Assembly: GCF_003751305.1 (NCBI RefSeq)
Contig: NZ_RJKV01000001.1
Span: forward strand, 1,035,586 to 1,099,585
Reading direction: 5' to 3'
Length of the DNA: 64,000 bases
Origin: Stenotrophomonas rhizophila
GTDB lineage: Bacteria > Pseudomonadota > Gammaproteobacteria > Xanthomonadales > Xanthomonadaceae
Of the stretch, positions 27,156-36,500 are shown piece after piece; within the stretch, counting starts at the first letter, position 1, and each line of letters begins with the position of its first letter. A program made the position numbers and the translations under genes. Below the pieces are notes generated by a model. It had not been told where the DNA came from and searched no databases. It was given only the letters and a program-made list of their open reading frames with translations.

Positions 27156-28232
27156 TCAGCCGAGCAGCGCATGCACGCCCCGGTTGATCCCCAACCCACC
27201 CGCCAACAGCCAGCCGAACAGCAGCAGCGCCAGCAGCAGCGGCGTCATCCCGGCCTTGCGCAGCGCCGAGGCATGCGTGGTCAGACCGAGCGCGGCCATC
27301 GCCATCGCCAGCAGCACGGTGTCCAGATCGATCGCCGCGCTGACGACGGCCGCCGGCAGCACCTGCAGCGAATTGAGCCCGGCCACCGCGACGAAGCCGA
27401 ACGCGAACCAGGGCACCACGATCCTGGCGCGCTGGCCGGGCGCCCCAGGCGCACCACCGCGCGCCAGCAGCATCGACAGCCCGATCAGGAACGGTGCCAG
27501 CATCATCACCCGCACCATCTTGGCGATCACGGCGGTGTCGGCCGCAGCTGCGCTCACGGCGCGGCCGGCCGCGACCACCTGCGCAACCTCGTGCACGGTC
27601 GAGCCGGTGAACACGCCGTAGGCCTGCACTGTCATCGGGATCCACCCGTGCGCGAGGTTGAGCTGGTACAGCAGCGGGTACACGAACATCGCGAGCGTGC
27701 CGAACACCACCACGGTGGACACGGCCACGGTCACCTGTTCGGCGCGGCCGCGCACCACCGGCTCGGCCGCCATCACCGCCGCCGCCCCGCAGATAGAGCT
27801 GCCCGCGCCGATCAGCAGGGCGCTCTCCTTGTCGAGGCCGAACCATCGCGTCCCGGCCCACCAGGCCAGCGCGAACGTGCTGGTCAGCACCAGCGCATCG
27901 ATCAGCACCCCGCTGATACCGACCTGGCCGATGTCCTGGAAGGTCAGGCGCAGGCCGTACAGCACGATGCCCGCCCGCAGCAGCCAGTGCCTGGAAAAGC
28001 CGACCCCGGCGTTGGCATGGGCCGCCAGCCGCGGGTAAAGGGTATTGCCCACGGCGATGCCGAGCACGATGGCCAGGGTCAGCGCGCTGATGCCGTGTGC
28101 CTGCAGCCACGCCAGCGGCGCCAGTCCCATGGCCGCGGCCGCAACGGCGCCGGTCAGCAGCAGCCCCGGCAGGCGGTCGCGCCAGCGCTGCGCGGTGGTG
28201 GGTGAGGGCAAGGCGGCGGCAAAGATGTTCAC
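27156..28232 (-). CDS. yeiH: YeiH/UPF0324 family membrane transporter
   Basis: Predicted inner-membrane exporter of the UPF0324 (PSE) family, 358 residues with about ten hydrophobic segments and the conserved GSSICGAAAVMA and STVHEVAQVVAAG motifs. Family members have been linked to sulfonate or sulfate-related export, but the substrate is not settled. Divergent from a LysR gene, the common pairing YeiH-YeiE, which suggests the regulator controls it. Confidence 0.85.
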   Translation of the reverse strand: MNIFAAALPSPTTAQRWRDRLPGLLLTGAVAAAAMGLAPLAWLQAHGISALTLAIVLGIAVGNTLYPRLAAHANAGVGFSRHWLLRAGIVLYGLRLTFQDIGQVGISGVLIDALVLTSTFALAWWAGTRWFGLDKESALLIGAGSSICGAAAVMAAEPVVRGRAEQVTVAVSTVVVFGTLAMFVYPLLYQLNLAHGWIPMTVQAYGVFTGSTVHEVAQVVAAGRAVSAAAADTAVIAKMVRVMMLAPFLIGLSMLLARGGAPGAPGQRARIVVPWFAFGFVAVAGLNSLQVLPAAVVSAAIDLDTVLLAMAMAALGLTTHASALRKAGMTPLLLALLLFGWLLAGGLGINRGVHALLG

Positions 28233-28336
28233 AAGGGTCTCCAGTCAACGCACAGCCATAGCCTGCGCGTCGCCGACGAACCTGTAAAACGCATTGTTCG
28301 TGTCACTTCGACCTGTTTAGTGCGTTAATTGTCGTC
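28233..28336. promoter_or_regulatory. Divergent promoter region of yeiH and its LysR regulator
   Basis: 104 bp between two divergent starts. AT-richer than its surroundings, with inverted AACGCA (28289-28294) and TGCGTT (28322-28327) arms that could be part of a LysR-type binding site. No clear promoter hexamers were assigned. Confidence 0.4.
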
Positions 28337-29233
28337 ATGCACCTCACCCTCCGCCAATGGCAGGTTTTCGTCTCCATTGCCGACGCCGGCACCACAGCTG
28401 CGGCGGGCGCGCAGCTGGCGCTGTCGCAGTCGGCCACCAGTGCCGCGCTCAACGAACTGGAAAGCCAGCTGGCCAGCCCGCTGTTCGACCGGATCGGGCG
28501 CCGGCTGGTGCTCAACCCGCAGGGGCGGGCGCTGCTGGATCCGGCCCGCGCGCTGCTGGTCGCCGCCGCCGATCTGGAGCGGCTGGCCGGCGCAGGGCAG
28601 TCCAACGCCGGCGCGCTGCCTCTGCTGCTGCGGCTCGGGGCCAGCACCACGATCGGCAACTACCTGCTGCCGCCCCGCGTCGCCGTGCTGCTGGCCGATA
28701 ACTCGCAGGCGCAGGTGGACCTGCGGATCGGCAACAGCGCCGACGTGGTTGCAGCCGTACAGCGCCTGGAGGTCGACCTGGGCCTGATTGAAGGCCCGTG
28801 CCATGAAAGCGGCCTGCAGGTGCTGCCGTGGCAGCGCGATGATCTGGTCATCGTGGCCGCGCCGGGAACGGCGCCCATGAGCATGGATGTCGCGGCGCTG
28901 GCGCAGGCCCGCTGGCTGCTGCGTGAGCCGGGTTCGGGCACCCGCGAGGCGGTCGAGCAGGCGCTGCTGCCGCACCTGCATCACTTTGCCCGCGCCATGC
29001 AGCTGGGCAGCACCGAGGCGATCAAGCAGGCGGCTGCGGCCGGGCTTGGCCTGGCGTGCCTGTCGCGGCATGCGGTGGCCGATCTGCTGGCGCTGGGCAG
29101 CTTGAGCGTCGTGGAAACGCCGGTGCCGCCGATGTCGCGCCAGCTGTGGGTGGTACGCCATCCGGGCAAGCGGGTGCCCGCGGCGCTGTGGGCGCTGCTG
29201 GGGCTGCCTGCGGACGCGTTCGGTCAGGAGTAA
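28337..29233 (+). CDS. LysR-family regulator (YeiE-like)
   Basis: DNA-binding regulator of 298 residues: N-terminal winged helix (MHLTLRQWQVFVSIADAGTTAAAG, with ALSQSATSAALNELE as the recognition region) and a C-terminal periplasmic-binding-protein-like effector domain from about residue 90, with REPGSGTREAVE typical of the CysB/YeiE subgroup. Divergent from the yeiH-like gene, its probable target. Effector unknown. Confidence 0.85.
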   Translation: MHLTLRQWQVFVSIADAGTTAAAGAQLALSQSATSAALNELESQLASPLFDRIGRRLVLNPQGRALLDPARALLVAAADLERLAGAGQSNAGALPLLLRLGASTTIGNYLLPPRVAVLLADNSQAQVDLRIGNSADVVAAVQRLEVDLGLIEGPCHESGLQVLPWQRDDLVIVAAPGTAPMSMDVAALAQARWLLREPGSGTREAVEQALLPHLHHFARAMQLGSTEAIKQAAAAGLGLACLSRHAVADLLALGSLSVVETPVPPMSRQLWVVRHPGKRVPAALWALLGLPADAFGQE

Positions 29234-29268
29234 GCGACGCGGTTGCCGCCAGACCGTACAATGGTCGG

Positions 29269-31152
29269 ATGCCTCTGATTACTCTGCAAAACGTCGACTT
29301 CAGCGTCGGCGGCCCCCTGTTGCTGGAAAAAGCCGAACTGTCGATCGAGCCGGGCGAGCGTATCGCCCTGATCGGGCGCAACGGCGCCGGCAAATCGACC
29401 CTGCTCAAACTGCTGTCCGGCGATCACAAGCCCGATGATGGCGAAGTCCGCGTGCAGCAGGGGGTGCGCATCACCCGCCTGGAACAGGAGGTGCCGCACG
29501 GTGCCGCCGGCAGCGTGTTCGACGTGGTCGCCGATGGCCTGGGCGAACTGGGCCAGTGGCTGGCCGAGTTCCACCACCTGAGCATGGCCGACGATTTCGA
29601 CGGCGATGCGCTCTCGGCCGTGCAGGCCAAGATCGATGCCGCCAACGGCTGGGGCCTGGATCAGCGCGTCAGCGAGACCCTGACCAAGCTGGACCTGGAC
29701 GGCGATGCCGAATTCGCGCGCCTGTCCGGCGGCATGAAGCGCCGCGTGCTGCTGGGCCGCGCGCTGGTGTCCTCGCCGGATCTGCTGCTGCTCGACGAAC
29801 CGACCAACCACCTGGACATCGAAGCCATCGACTGGCTCGAAATGTTCCTCAAGAACTGGAACGGCAGCGTGGTGTTCGTCACCCATGACCGTCGCTTCCT
29901 GCGTGCACTGGCTACCCGCATCGTCGAGATCGATCGCGGCCAGGTCACCAGCTGGCCGGGCGACTGGGCCAACTACGAACGCCGCCGCGAAGAGCGCATG
30001 AACGCGCAGGCGCAGGAGAACGCGCGCTTCGACAAACTGCTCGCGCAGGAAGAAATCTGGATCCGCCAAGGCATCAAGGCCCGCCGCACCCGCGACGAAG
30101 GCCGTGTGCGCCGCCTCAAGGCAATGCGCAACGATCGCTCGCAGCGCCGCGAACTTGGCGGCAACGTGCGCATGGAAGCTGCGCAGGCGGAGAACTCCGG
30201 CAAGAAGGTGATCGACGTCAAGGACATCTCGTTCGCCTTCGGCGAGCGCGTGATGGTCAAGGACTTCAGCACCGTCATCCTGCGTGGCGACCGCATCGGC
30301 CTGATCGGGCCGAACGGCAGCGGCAAGACCACGCTGCTCAAGCTGCTGCTGGGCGACCTGCAGCCGCAGAGTGGCGAAGTGCGTGCCGGTACCAACCTGC
30401 AGATCGCGTATTTCGACCAGTACCGTGCGGTGCTGCGCGAAGACTGGACCGCGATCGAGAACGTGGCCGAGGGCCGTGATTTCATCGAGTTCAACGGCAA
30501 GCGCAAGCACGTGCATGCCTACCTGCAGGACTTCCTGTTCTCGCCCGAGCGCGCCCGCGCGCCGATCACCCGGTTGTCCGGTGGTGAGCGCAACCGCCTG
30601 CTGCTGGCCAAGCTGTTCGCGCAGCCGTCCAACCTGCTGGTGATGGATGAACCGACCAACGATCTGGACGTGGAAACCCTCGAGCTGCTCGAAGAGCTGC
30701 TGAGCGATTACACCGGCACGTTGCTGCTGGTCAGCCATGACCGTGACTTCCTGGACAACGTGGTGACCTCCACGATGGTGATGGAAGGCGATGGCGTGGT
30801 CGGCGAGTACGTGGGCGGCTATACCGATTGGCAGCGCCACGCTGCACGCGTGGCCGCCGCGGCTGCGTCCGCGCCCGTGGTGTCCGCCAAGCCGGTTGCT
30901 GCGGCCGCTGCCGCTGCCGCGCCGGCCGAGCCCAAGCGCAAGCTGAGCTACAAGGACGCGCGCGAGCTGGAACAGCTGCCGCTGAAGATTGAAACGCTGG
31001 AGAAGGACGTCGAAGGCCTCACCGCCGCGATGAACGACCCGGCGTTCTATCAGCGCAGTGCGCCCGACATGGCCGCGCACAATGCGAAGCTCGCCAAGGT
31101 GCAGGCCGAGCTGGATGCCGCGTACGCGCGCTGGGAAGAGCTGGACGCCTGA
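29269..31152 (+). CDS. uup: ABC-F ATPase Uup
   Basis: Soluble ABC-F protein with two ATP-binding cassettes and no membrane part, acting on ribosomes. Walker A motifs GRNGAGKS and GPNGSGKT, signatures LSGGMKRR and LSGGERNR, and Walker B LLLLDEPTNHLD and LVMDEPTNDLD are all present. The linker (about 240-300) is rich in Arg/Glu. After an Ala-rich tether at about 535-560, a C-terminal coiled coil with LEQLPLKIETLEKDVEGL identifies Uup. 627 residues from the ATG at 29269; longer frames upstream belong to the LysR gene's shadow. Confidence 0.93.
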   Translation: MPLITLQNVDFSVGGPLLLEKAELSIEPGERIALIGRNGAGKSTLLKLLSGDHKPDDGEVRVQQGVRITRLEQEVPHGAAGSVFDVVADGLGELGQWLAEFHHLSMADDFDGDALSAVQAKIDAANGWGLDQRVSETLTKLDLDGDAEFARLSGGMKRRVLLGRALVSSPDLLLLDEPTNHLDIEAIDWLEMFLKNWNGSVVFVTHDRRFLRALATRIVEIDRGQVTSWPGDWANYERRREERMNAQAQENARFDKLLAQEEIWIRQGIKARRTRDEGRVRRLKAMRNDRSQRRELGGNVRMEAAQAENSGKKVIDVKDISFAFGERVMVKDFSTVILRGDRIGLIGPNGSGKTTLLKLLLGDLQPQSGEVRAGTNLQIAYFDQYRAVLREDWTAIENVAEGRDFIEFNGKRKHVHAYLQDFLFSPERARAPITRLSGGERNRLLLAKLFAQPSNLLVMDEPTNDLDVETLELLEELLSDYTGTLLLVSHDRDFLDNVVTSTMVMEGDGVVGEYVGGYTDWQRHAARVAAAAASAPVVSAKPVAAAAAAAAPAEPKRKLSYKDARELEQLPLKIETLEKDVEGLTAAMNDPAFYQRSAPDMAAHNAKLAKVQAELDAAYARWEELDA

Positions 31153-31172
31153 TCCAGCGATCGGGCAGGGGC

Positions 31173-31311
31173 AGCCACGCATGGCGTGGCTCTACCCCCC
31201 GAACACCGCAGCAAACGGTAGAGCCACGCCATGCGTGGCTGAACAACCGTCACGCACCGGTAGAGCCACGCCATGCGTGGCTGATGGCGGCCGACCAACG
31301 GTCGGCTCTAC
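31173..31311. repeat. Cluster of four SMAG/REP elements after uup
   Basis: AGCCACGC-ATG-GCGTGGCT-CTAC in reverse at 31173-31195; GTAG-AGCCACGC-CAT-GCGTGGCT forward at 31218-31240 and again at 31260-31282; then GCCGACC-AAC-GGTCGGCT-CTAC in reverse at 31290-31311. Two forward copies sit between two reverse ones. Fills the gap between convergent uup and the cytochrome genes. Confidence 0.87.
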
Positions 31312-31329
31312 ACGTGACGGCTCTCGCCG

Positions 31330-31791
31330 TCACTTCAACCCGTGCAGATCCCGAAGCTGGGTCGGCCGTGAGCCGAAATACGCGGCCAGATCGGCGATGT
31401 CCTGATCACTCAGGTCGGTCGCCTGCGGGGTCATCAGCGCGTGCTGGCGATCCCCCGCGCGGTAGGCCTGCAGGCTGTGCGCCAAGTAATCCCCGTACTG
31501 CCCACCCAGTTTCGGATAGGTCGGGTCGATCGGCTTGTTGCCGTCCGCCCCGTGGCAGTCGATGCAGCTTTGGCCGGTGGCTTTGCCCTTGACCTGGGCA
31601 CGCGCCTCGCCGGCGGCGATGCGGCCGGCCGGCAGGCCGGCGGAGGAGCCGGACCCGTGTTCACCACTGGCGTGGCCCGGATCGGCGGCGGAATCTGCGC
31701 TGTTCTCCACCTGTGACTGCGAGCATGCAGTCATCAGCAGGGCAACGGACAGGGCGATGGCGTAACGCTGGAGTGGCGTGGCTTTCGACAT
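31330..31791 (-). CDS. Lipoprotein c-type cytochrome
   Basis: Monoheme cytochrome c of 153 residues. The signal ends with a lipobox (LLMTACS, Cys23), so the protein should be lipid-anchored in the periplasm. The heme motif CIDCH is at 76-80, and a likely axial Met follows in ALMTPQA. A Ser/Gly/Ala-rich linker of about 35 residues separates anchor and heme domain. It is the second gene after another small cytochrome (8 bp gap), suggesting an electron-transfer pair; the partner oxidase is not in the window. Confidence 0.85.
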   Translation of the reverse strand: MSKATPLQRYAIALSVALLMTACSQSQVENSADSAADPGHASGEHGSGSSAGLPAGRIAAGEARAQVKGKATGQSCIDCHGADGNKPIDPTYPKLGGQYGDYLAHSLQAYRAGDRQHALMTPQATDLSDQDIADLAAYFGSRPTQLRDLHGLK

Positions 31792-31799
31792 GAGCGCGC

Positions 31800-32192
31800 T
31801 TATTTGACGGTGGACAGGTAAACAGCGAGATCGGCGATCTCCTGTTCGCTGAAACTCATCGACTGCGCCTGCATCGTCGGATGCTTGCGCTTGCCGTGGC
31901 GGTACTCGGTCAGCGCCTGGCTGAGGTACTCACGGGTCTGCCCGCCGATCTTGGGCACTTTGTAGCTGGGGTAGGCGTTCTTGTACCCGGTGATGCCGTG
32001 GCACCCCTGGCACGTGTAGGCCAAGACCCGGCCATTGTCGAACCGGCCGGTGACGGCGGCTGGCGCCGGCCCGGTGGCGGCCGGAGCGGTGGGGACGGGC
32101 ACTGCTGGAGCAGGTGTTGCGGCCTGTGCGGCGGCCCCGAGGGGCAGGAGGACGGCCAGAACGAGACAAGCGGCGAGCGGCTGCGGGCGCAT
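31800..32192 (-). CDS. Periplasmic c-type cytochrome (class I)
   Basis: Monoheme cytochrome c of 130 residues with a cleavable signal (LVLAVLLPLGAAAQA), an Ala/Pro-rich linker, heme motif CQGCH at 61-65 and a likely axial Met in HPTMQAQSMS. The sequence around GYKNAYPSYKVPKIGGQ resembles single domains of cytochrome c4-type proteins. First gene of a two-gene unit with the lipoprotein cytochrome. Confidence 0.85.
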   Translation of the reverse strand: MRPQPLAACLVLAVLLPLGAAAQAATPAPAVPVPTAPAATGPAPAAVTGRFDNGRVLAYTCQGCHGITGYKNAYPSYKVPKIGGQTREYLSQALTEYRHGKRKHPTMQAQSMSFSEQEIADLAVYLSTVK

Positions 32193-32396
32193 GATGTCCT
32201 TTTCCGATAAACGGGTCTGGTCGTTCCGGCGTGGGGTACGGAACTGGGCCGAGTATAGCCTGCCATTTCATCTAGCTGAAACCGGGCCCGGGAAGCCATC
32301 GCCGCAGGTCACCATGACCTTTGGGATATGGTGTAGTCGTGACGTGGTGCATTACTTTGCTACCACACCTGCCCACGCATCCTTAGGGACACGACG

Positions 32397-33542
32397 ATGT
32401 CGCGACATTCTTTCCTGCTCGGCCGCACCGGACGCTGTGCCGCTGCATTGCTGATCACCTCCACCCTGCTGCTGAGCGGCTGCGGTGGCGCCGGCCCCGC
32501 CGAAGCCAACGCCGCTGAAAAGGACGGCAAGGCCGAGAAGAAGGTCGATGCGGTACCGGTCGAAGCCGTTGCCGCCAGCCATCGCGCCGTCGCCGCCAGC
32601 TACACCGGCACGGCCGCACTGGAGCCCAGGGGGGAGTCGCAGGTGGTCGCCAAGACCTCCGGCGTTGCGCTCGCGGTGCTTGTCGAGGAAGGGCAGCAGG
32701 TACGCGCCGGGCAGCCGCTGGTGCGGCTGGATCCGGACCGTGCGCGCCTGGCGGTCGCCCAGAGCGAGGCGCAGATGCGCAAGCTGGAGAACAATTACCA
32801 GCGCGCCCAGAAGCTGATCGGCCAGCAGATGGTCAGTGCCTCGGACGTCGACCAGATCAAGTACGACCTGGAGAACGCCCGCGCGCAGTACCGGCTGGCC
32901 ACGCTGGAGCTCTCCTACACCACGGTGATCGCGCCGATCTCGGGGGTGATCGCCTCGCGTTCGATCAAGACCGGCAACTTCGTGCAGATCAACACACCGA
33001 TCTTCCGCATCGTCGACAACTCGCGCCTGGAAGCCACGCTCAATGTCCCCGAGCGCGAGTTGGCCACGTTGCGTCCCGGCCAGCCGGTGACGCTGATCGC
33101 CGATGCGCTGCCGGGCAAGACCTTCCCGGGCACGGTGGATCGCATCTCGCCGGTGGTCGATGCCGGCAGCGGCACGTTCCGCGTGGTCAGCGGGTTCGGC
33201 GAAGATGCTGAAGGCCTGCAGCCGGGCATGTTCGGCCGCATCCGGATCGACTACGACCAACGCGCCGATGCCCTGGTCGTGCCGCGCATCGCATTGCTCG
33301 ACGATGGCGAGCCGGCGGTGTTCCGCGTGCGCGAGGGCAAGGCCGCGCGCGTGCCGGTCAAGCTCGGCTATGCCGAAGGCCCGTGGGTGGAAATCCGCGA
33401 GGGTCTGGCCGCCGGTGACCAGGTGGTGACCGCCGGCAAGGTGGCGCTGCGTGACGGCACCGCGGTGCAGGTGATCGGTGCCAAGCCGGCCGCCACTGCC
33501 GTCGCCAAGCCGGCACCGGCCAAGGCGGAGAGCCGTCAATGA
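32397..33542 (+). CDS. RND efflux periplasmic adaptor (MFP) lipoprotein
   Basis: Membrane-fusion subunit linking an RND pump to an outer-membrane channel. 381 residues with a lipobox (LLLSGCG), a short charged spacer, a lipoyl/barrel-sandwich region interrupted by one helical hairpin (about 110-160) and C-terminal beta-barrel domains. The stop overlaps the first permease as ATGA. No outer-membrane factor is encoded in the operon, so it would borrow one. Substrate unknown. The 204-bp gap upstream contains a GGTCA-CCA-TGACC palindrome but no confident promoter. Confidence 0.9.
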   Translation: MSRHSFLLGRTGRCAAALLITSTLLLSGCGGAGPAEANAAEKDGKAEKKVDAVPVEAVAASHRAVAASYTGTAALEPRGESQVVAKTSGVALAVLVEEGQQVRAGQPLVRLDPDRARLAVAQSEAQMRKLENNYQRAQKLIGQQMVSASDVDQIKYDLENARAQYRLATLELSYTTVIAPISGVIASRSIKTGNFVQINTPIFRIVDNSRLEATLNVPERELATLRPGQPVTLIADALPGKTFPGTVDRISPVVDAGSGTFRVVSGFGEDAEGLQPGMFGRIRIDYDQRADALVVPRIALLDDGEPAVFRVREGKAARVPVKLGYAEGPWVEIREGLAAGDQVVTAGKVALRDGTAVQVIGAKPAATAVAKPAPAKAESRQ

Positions 33543-36500
33543 CAGCGGCCGGCAACGACCACGGCAATGATCCGCACCAGGGCGATCGCCCGGGTACCCA
33601 AGGCGGCGGCCTGGTGGAATTCGCCACCCGCCGGCGCGTCACCATCGCGATGTTCACCGTCACGCTGATGCTGTTCGGGTTCATCGCGCTGGGCAACCTC
33701 AAGGTCAACCTGCTGCCCGACCTGAGCTACCCGACCCTGACCGTGCGCACCGAATACACCGGTGCGGCCCCGGCGGAAATCGAAACGCTGATCACCGAGC
33801 CGGTCGAGGAAGCCGTCGGCGTGGTCAAGAACCTGCGCAAGCTCAAATCCATTTCGCGTACCGGGCAGAGCGATGTGGTGCTCGAGTTCGCCTGGGGCAC
33901 CAACATGGACCAGGCCAGCCTGGAAGTGCGCGACAAGATGGAAGCGCTGAACCTGCCGCTGGAGGCGAAGTCCCCGGTGCTGCTGCGCTTCAATCCGTCT
34001 ACCGAGCCGATCATGCGCCTGGTGATCTCGGCGAAGACCGATCCATCCAGCGATGCCGAGGCCGTGCGCCAGCTCACCGAGCTGCGCCGCTATGCCGATG
34101 AAGATCTGAAGAAGAAACTGGAGCCGGTCACCGGCGTGGCGGCGGTCAAGGTTGGCGGCGGTCTGGAGGATGAAATCCAGGTCGACATCGACCAGCAGAA
34201 GCTGGCCCAGCTCAACCTGCCGATCGACAACGTCATCAAGCGGCTCAAGGAAGAGAACATCAACATCTCCGGCGGTCGCCTGGAGGAAGGCTCGCAGCGT
34301 TACCTGGTGCGTACCGTCAACCAGTTCGCTGATCTGGAGGACATCCGCAACCTGCTGGTGACCACCCAGAGCAGCAACGGCAGTGCCGCCGATGCAGCGA
34401 TGCAGCAGATGTTCGCCATCGCCGCGTCGACCGGCTCGGATGCCGCCATCGCGGCTGCCTCGGCGGCACAGAGCGCGTCCAGCAGCAGCTCCACCAACAT
34501 CGCCAATGGTGTGCCGGTGCGGCTGAAAGATGTCGCCACCGTGCGCCAGGGCTACAAGGAACGCGAAGCGATCATCCGTCTGGGCGGCAAGGAAGCGGTC
34601 GAGCTGGCGATCTACAAGGAGGGCGATGCCAACACGGTCTCGACCGCCGAGGCGCTGCGTGCGCGTCTGGAGCAGATCAAGGGCCAGGTGCCCGGCGATG
34701 CCGAACTGACTACGATCGAAGACCAGTCGCGCTTCATCGAACATGCCATCAGCGACGTCAAGAAAGACGCGGTGATCGGCGGCATCCTCGCCATCCTGAT
34801 CATCTTCCTGTTCCTGCGCGATGGCTGGAGCACGTTCGTGATCAGCCTGTCGCTGCCGGTCTCGATCATCACCACGTTCTTCTTCATGGGCCAGCTCGGC
34901 CTCAGCTTGAACGTGATGTCGCTCGGCGGCCTGGCGCTGGCTACCGGTCTGGTGGTGGATGACTCGATCGTGGTGCTGGAGAGCATCGCCAAGGCGCGCG
35001 AGCGTGGCCTGAGCATTCTGCAGGCCGCGATTGAAGGCACCCGCGAAGTCAGCATGGCCGTGGTCGCCTCGACCCTGACCACCATCGCGGTGTTCCTGCC
35101 GCTGGTGTTCGTGGACGGCATCGCCGGCCAGCTGTTCCGCGACCAGGCGCTGACCGTGGCGATCGCGATCGCGATCTCGCTGCTGGTCTCGATGACCCTG
35201 ATCCCGATGCTGAGCTCGCTCAAGGGTCGTCCGCCGCTGGCCTTCCCGGAAGAACCCACGCATCAGCCGTGGCAGCCGGACAGCCGCTGGCTGAAGCCGG
35301 TCGCCGGCAGCCGTCGTGGCGTGGGCACGCTGGTGCGCTGGATCTGCTTCGGGATGGCCTGGTCGGTGATCCGCGTCTGGCGCGGCCTGGTGGCCGTGGT
35401 GGGTCCGGTGATGCGCAAGGCCAGCGATGTGGCGATGAAGCCCTACGCCGGTGCCGAACGTGGCTACCTCAAGCTGCTGCCGGGCGCGCTGCATCACCCG
35501 GGCAAAGTGCTGGGTCTGGCCGCGCTGGCGTTCATCGGCACGATGGCGCTGGTGCCGATGCTGGGTGCGGATCTGATCCCGCAGCTTGCGCAGGACCGCT
35601 TCGAAATGACCGCCAAGCTGCCGGCCGGCACGCCGCTGAAGCAGACCGATGCGCTGGTGCGCGAGATGCAGCTGGCCCATGCCAAGGACGACAGCATCGC
35701 CTCGCTGTACGGCGTCAGTGGCAGCGGCACCCGCCTGGATGCCAGCCCGACCGAGAGCGGTGAAAACATCGGCAAGCTGACCGTGGTCATGGCCGGTGGC
35801 GGCAACGCGCGCACCGAAGCGGCGATCACCGAGCGTCTGCGCGAATCGATGCAGCAGCACCCTGGCGTGCAGGTCGACTTCGCCCGCCCGGCGCTCTTCA
35901 GCTTCTCCACCCCGCTGGAAGTGGAACTGCGCGGCCAGGACATGGCCACGCTGGAAACCGCCGGCAAGGCGCTGGCTGCGATGCTGCGCAACAACCCACA
36001 CTACGCCGACGTCAAATCCACGGTGGAAGAGGGCTTCCCGGAGATCCAGATCCGCTTCGACCAGGAGCGCGCCGGTGCCCTCGGCCTGACCACGCGCCAG
36101 ATCGCCGATGTGGTGGTCAAGAAGGTGCGCGGTGACGTGGCTACGCGCTACAGCTTCCGCGACCGCAAGATCGACGTGCTGGTGCGGGCCCAGGAAGGTG
36201 ACCGGGCCAGCGTGGACAGCATCCGCCGCCTGATCGTCAATCCGGGCAGCAACCGGCCGGTGACGCTGGATTCGGTGGCCGAGGTGGTGGCCACCAACGG
36301 CCCGAGCGAGATCCATCGCGCCGACCAGACCCGCGTGGCGGTGGTCTCGGCCAACCTGCGCGACATCGACCTGGGCGGTGCGGTGCGCGAAGTGCAGGAC
36401 ATGGTCGCCAAGCAGCCGCTGGGTGCGGGTGTGGGCATGCACATCGGTGGGCAGGGTGAGGAGCTCGCCGATTCGGCGCGCTCGCTGATCTTCGCCTTCG

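Noticed and set aside
25710..28205. Long plus-strand open frame covering dbpA and yeiH
   Set aside because: Runs antisense to two convincing genes; composition (Gln/His/Arg/Ala-rich) is the usual shadow of high-GC coding sequence.
31173..31311. Possible CRISPR-like array after uup
   Set aside because: Only four short palindromes in mixed orientations with unequal spacing and no cas genes; they match the REP/SMAG pattern.
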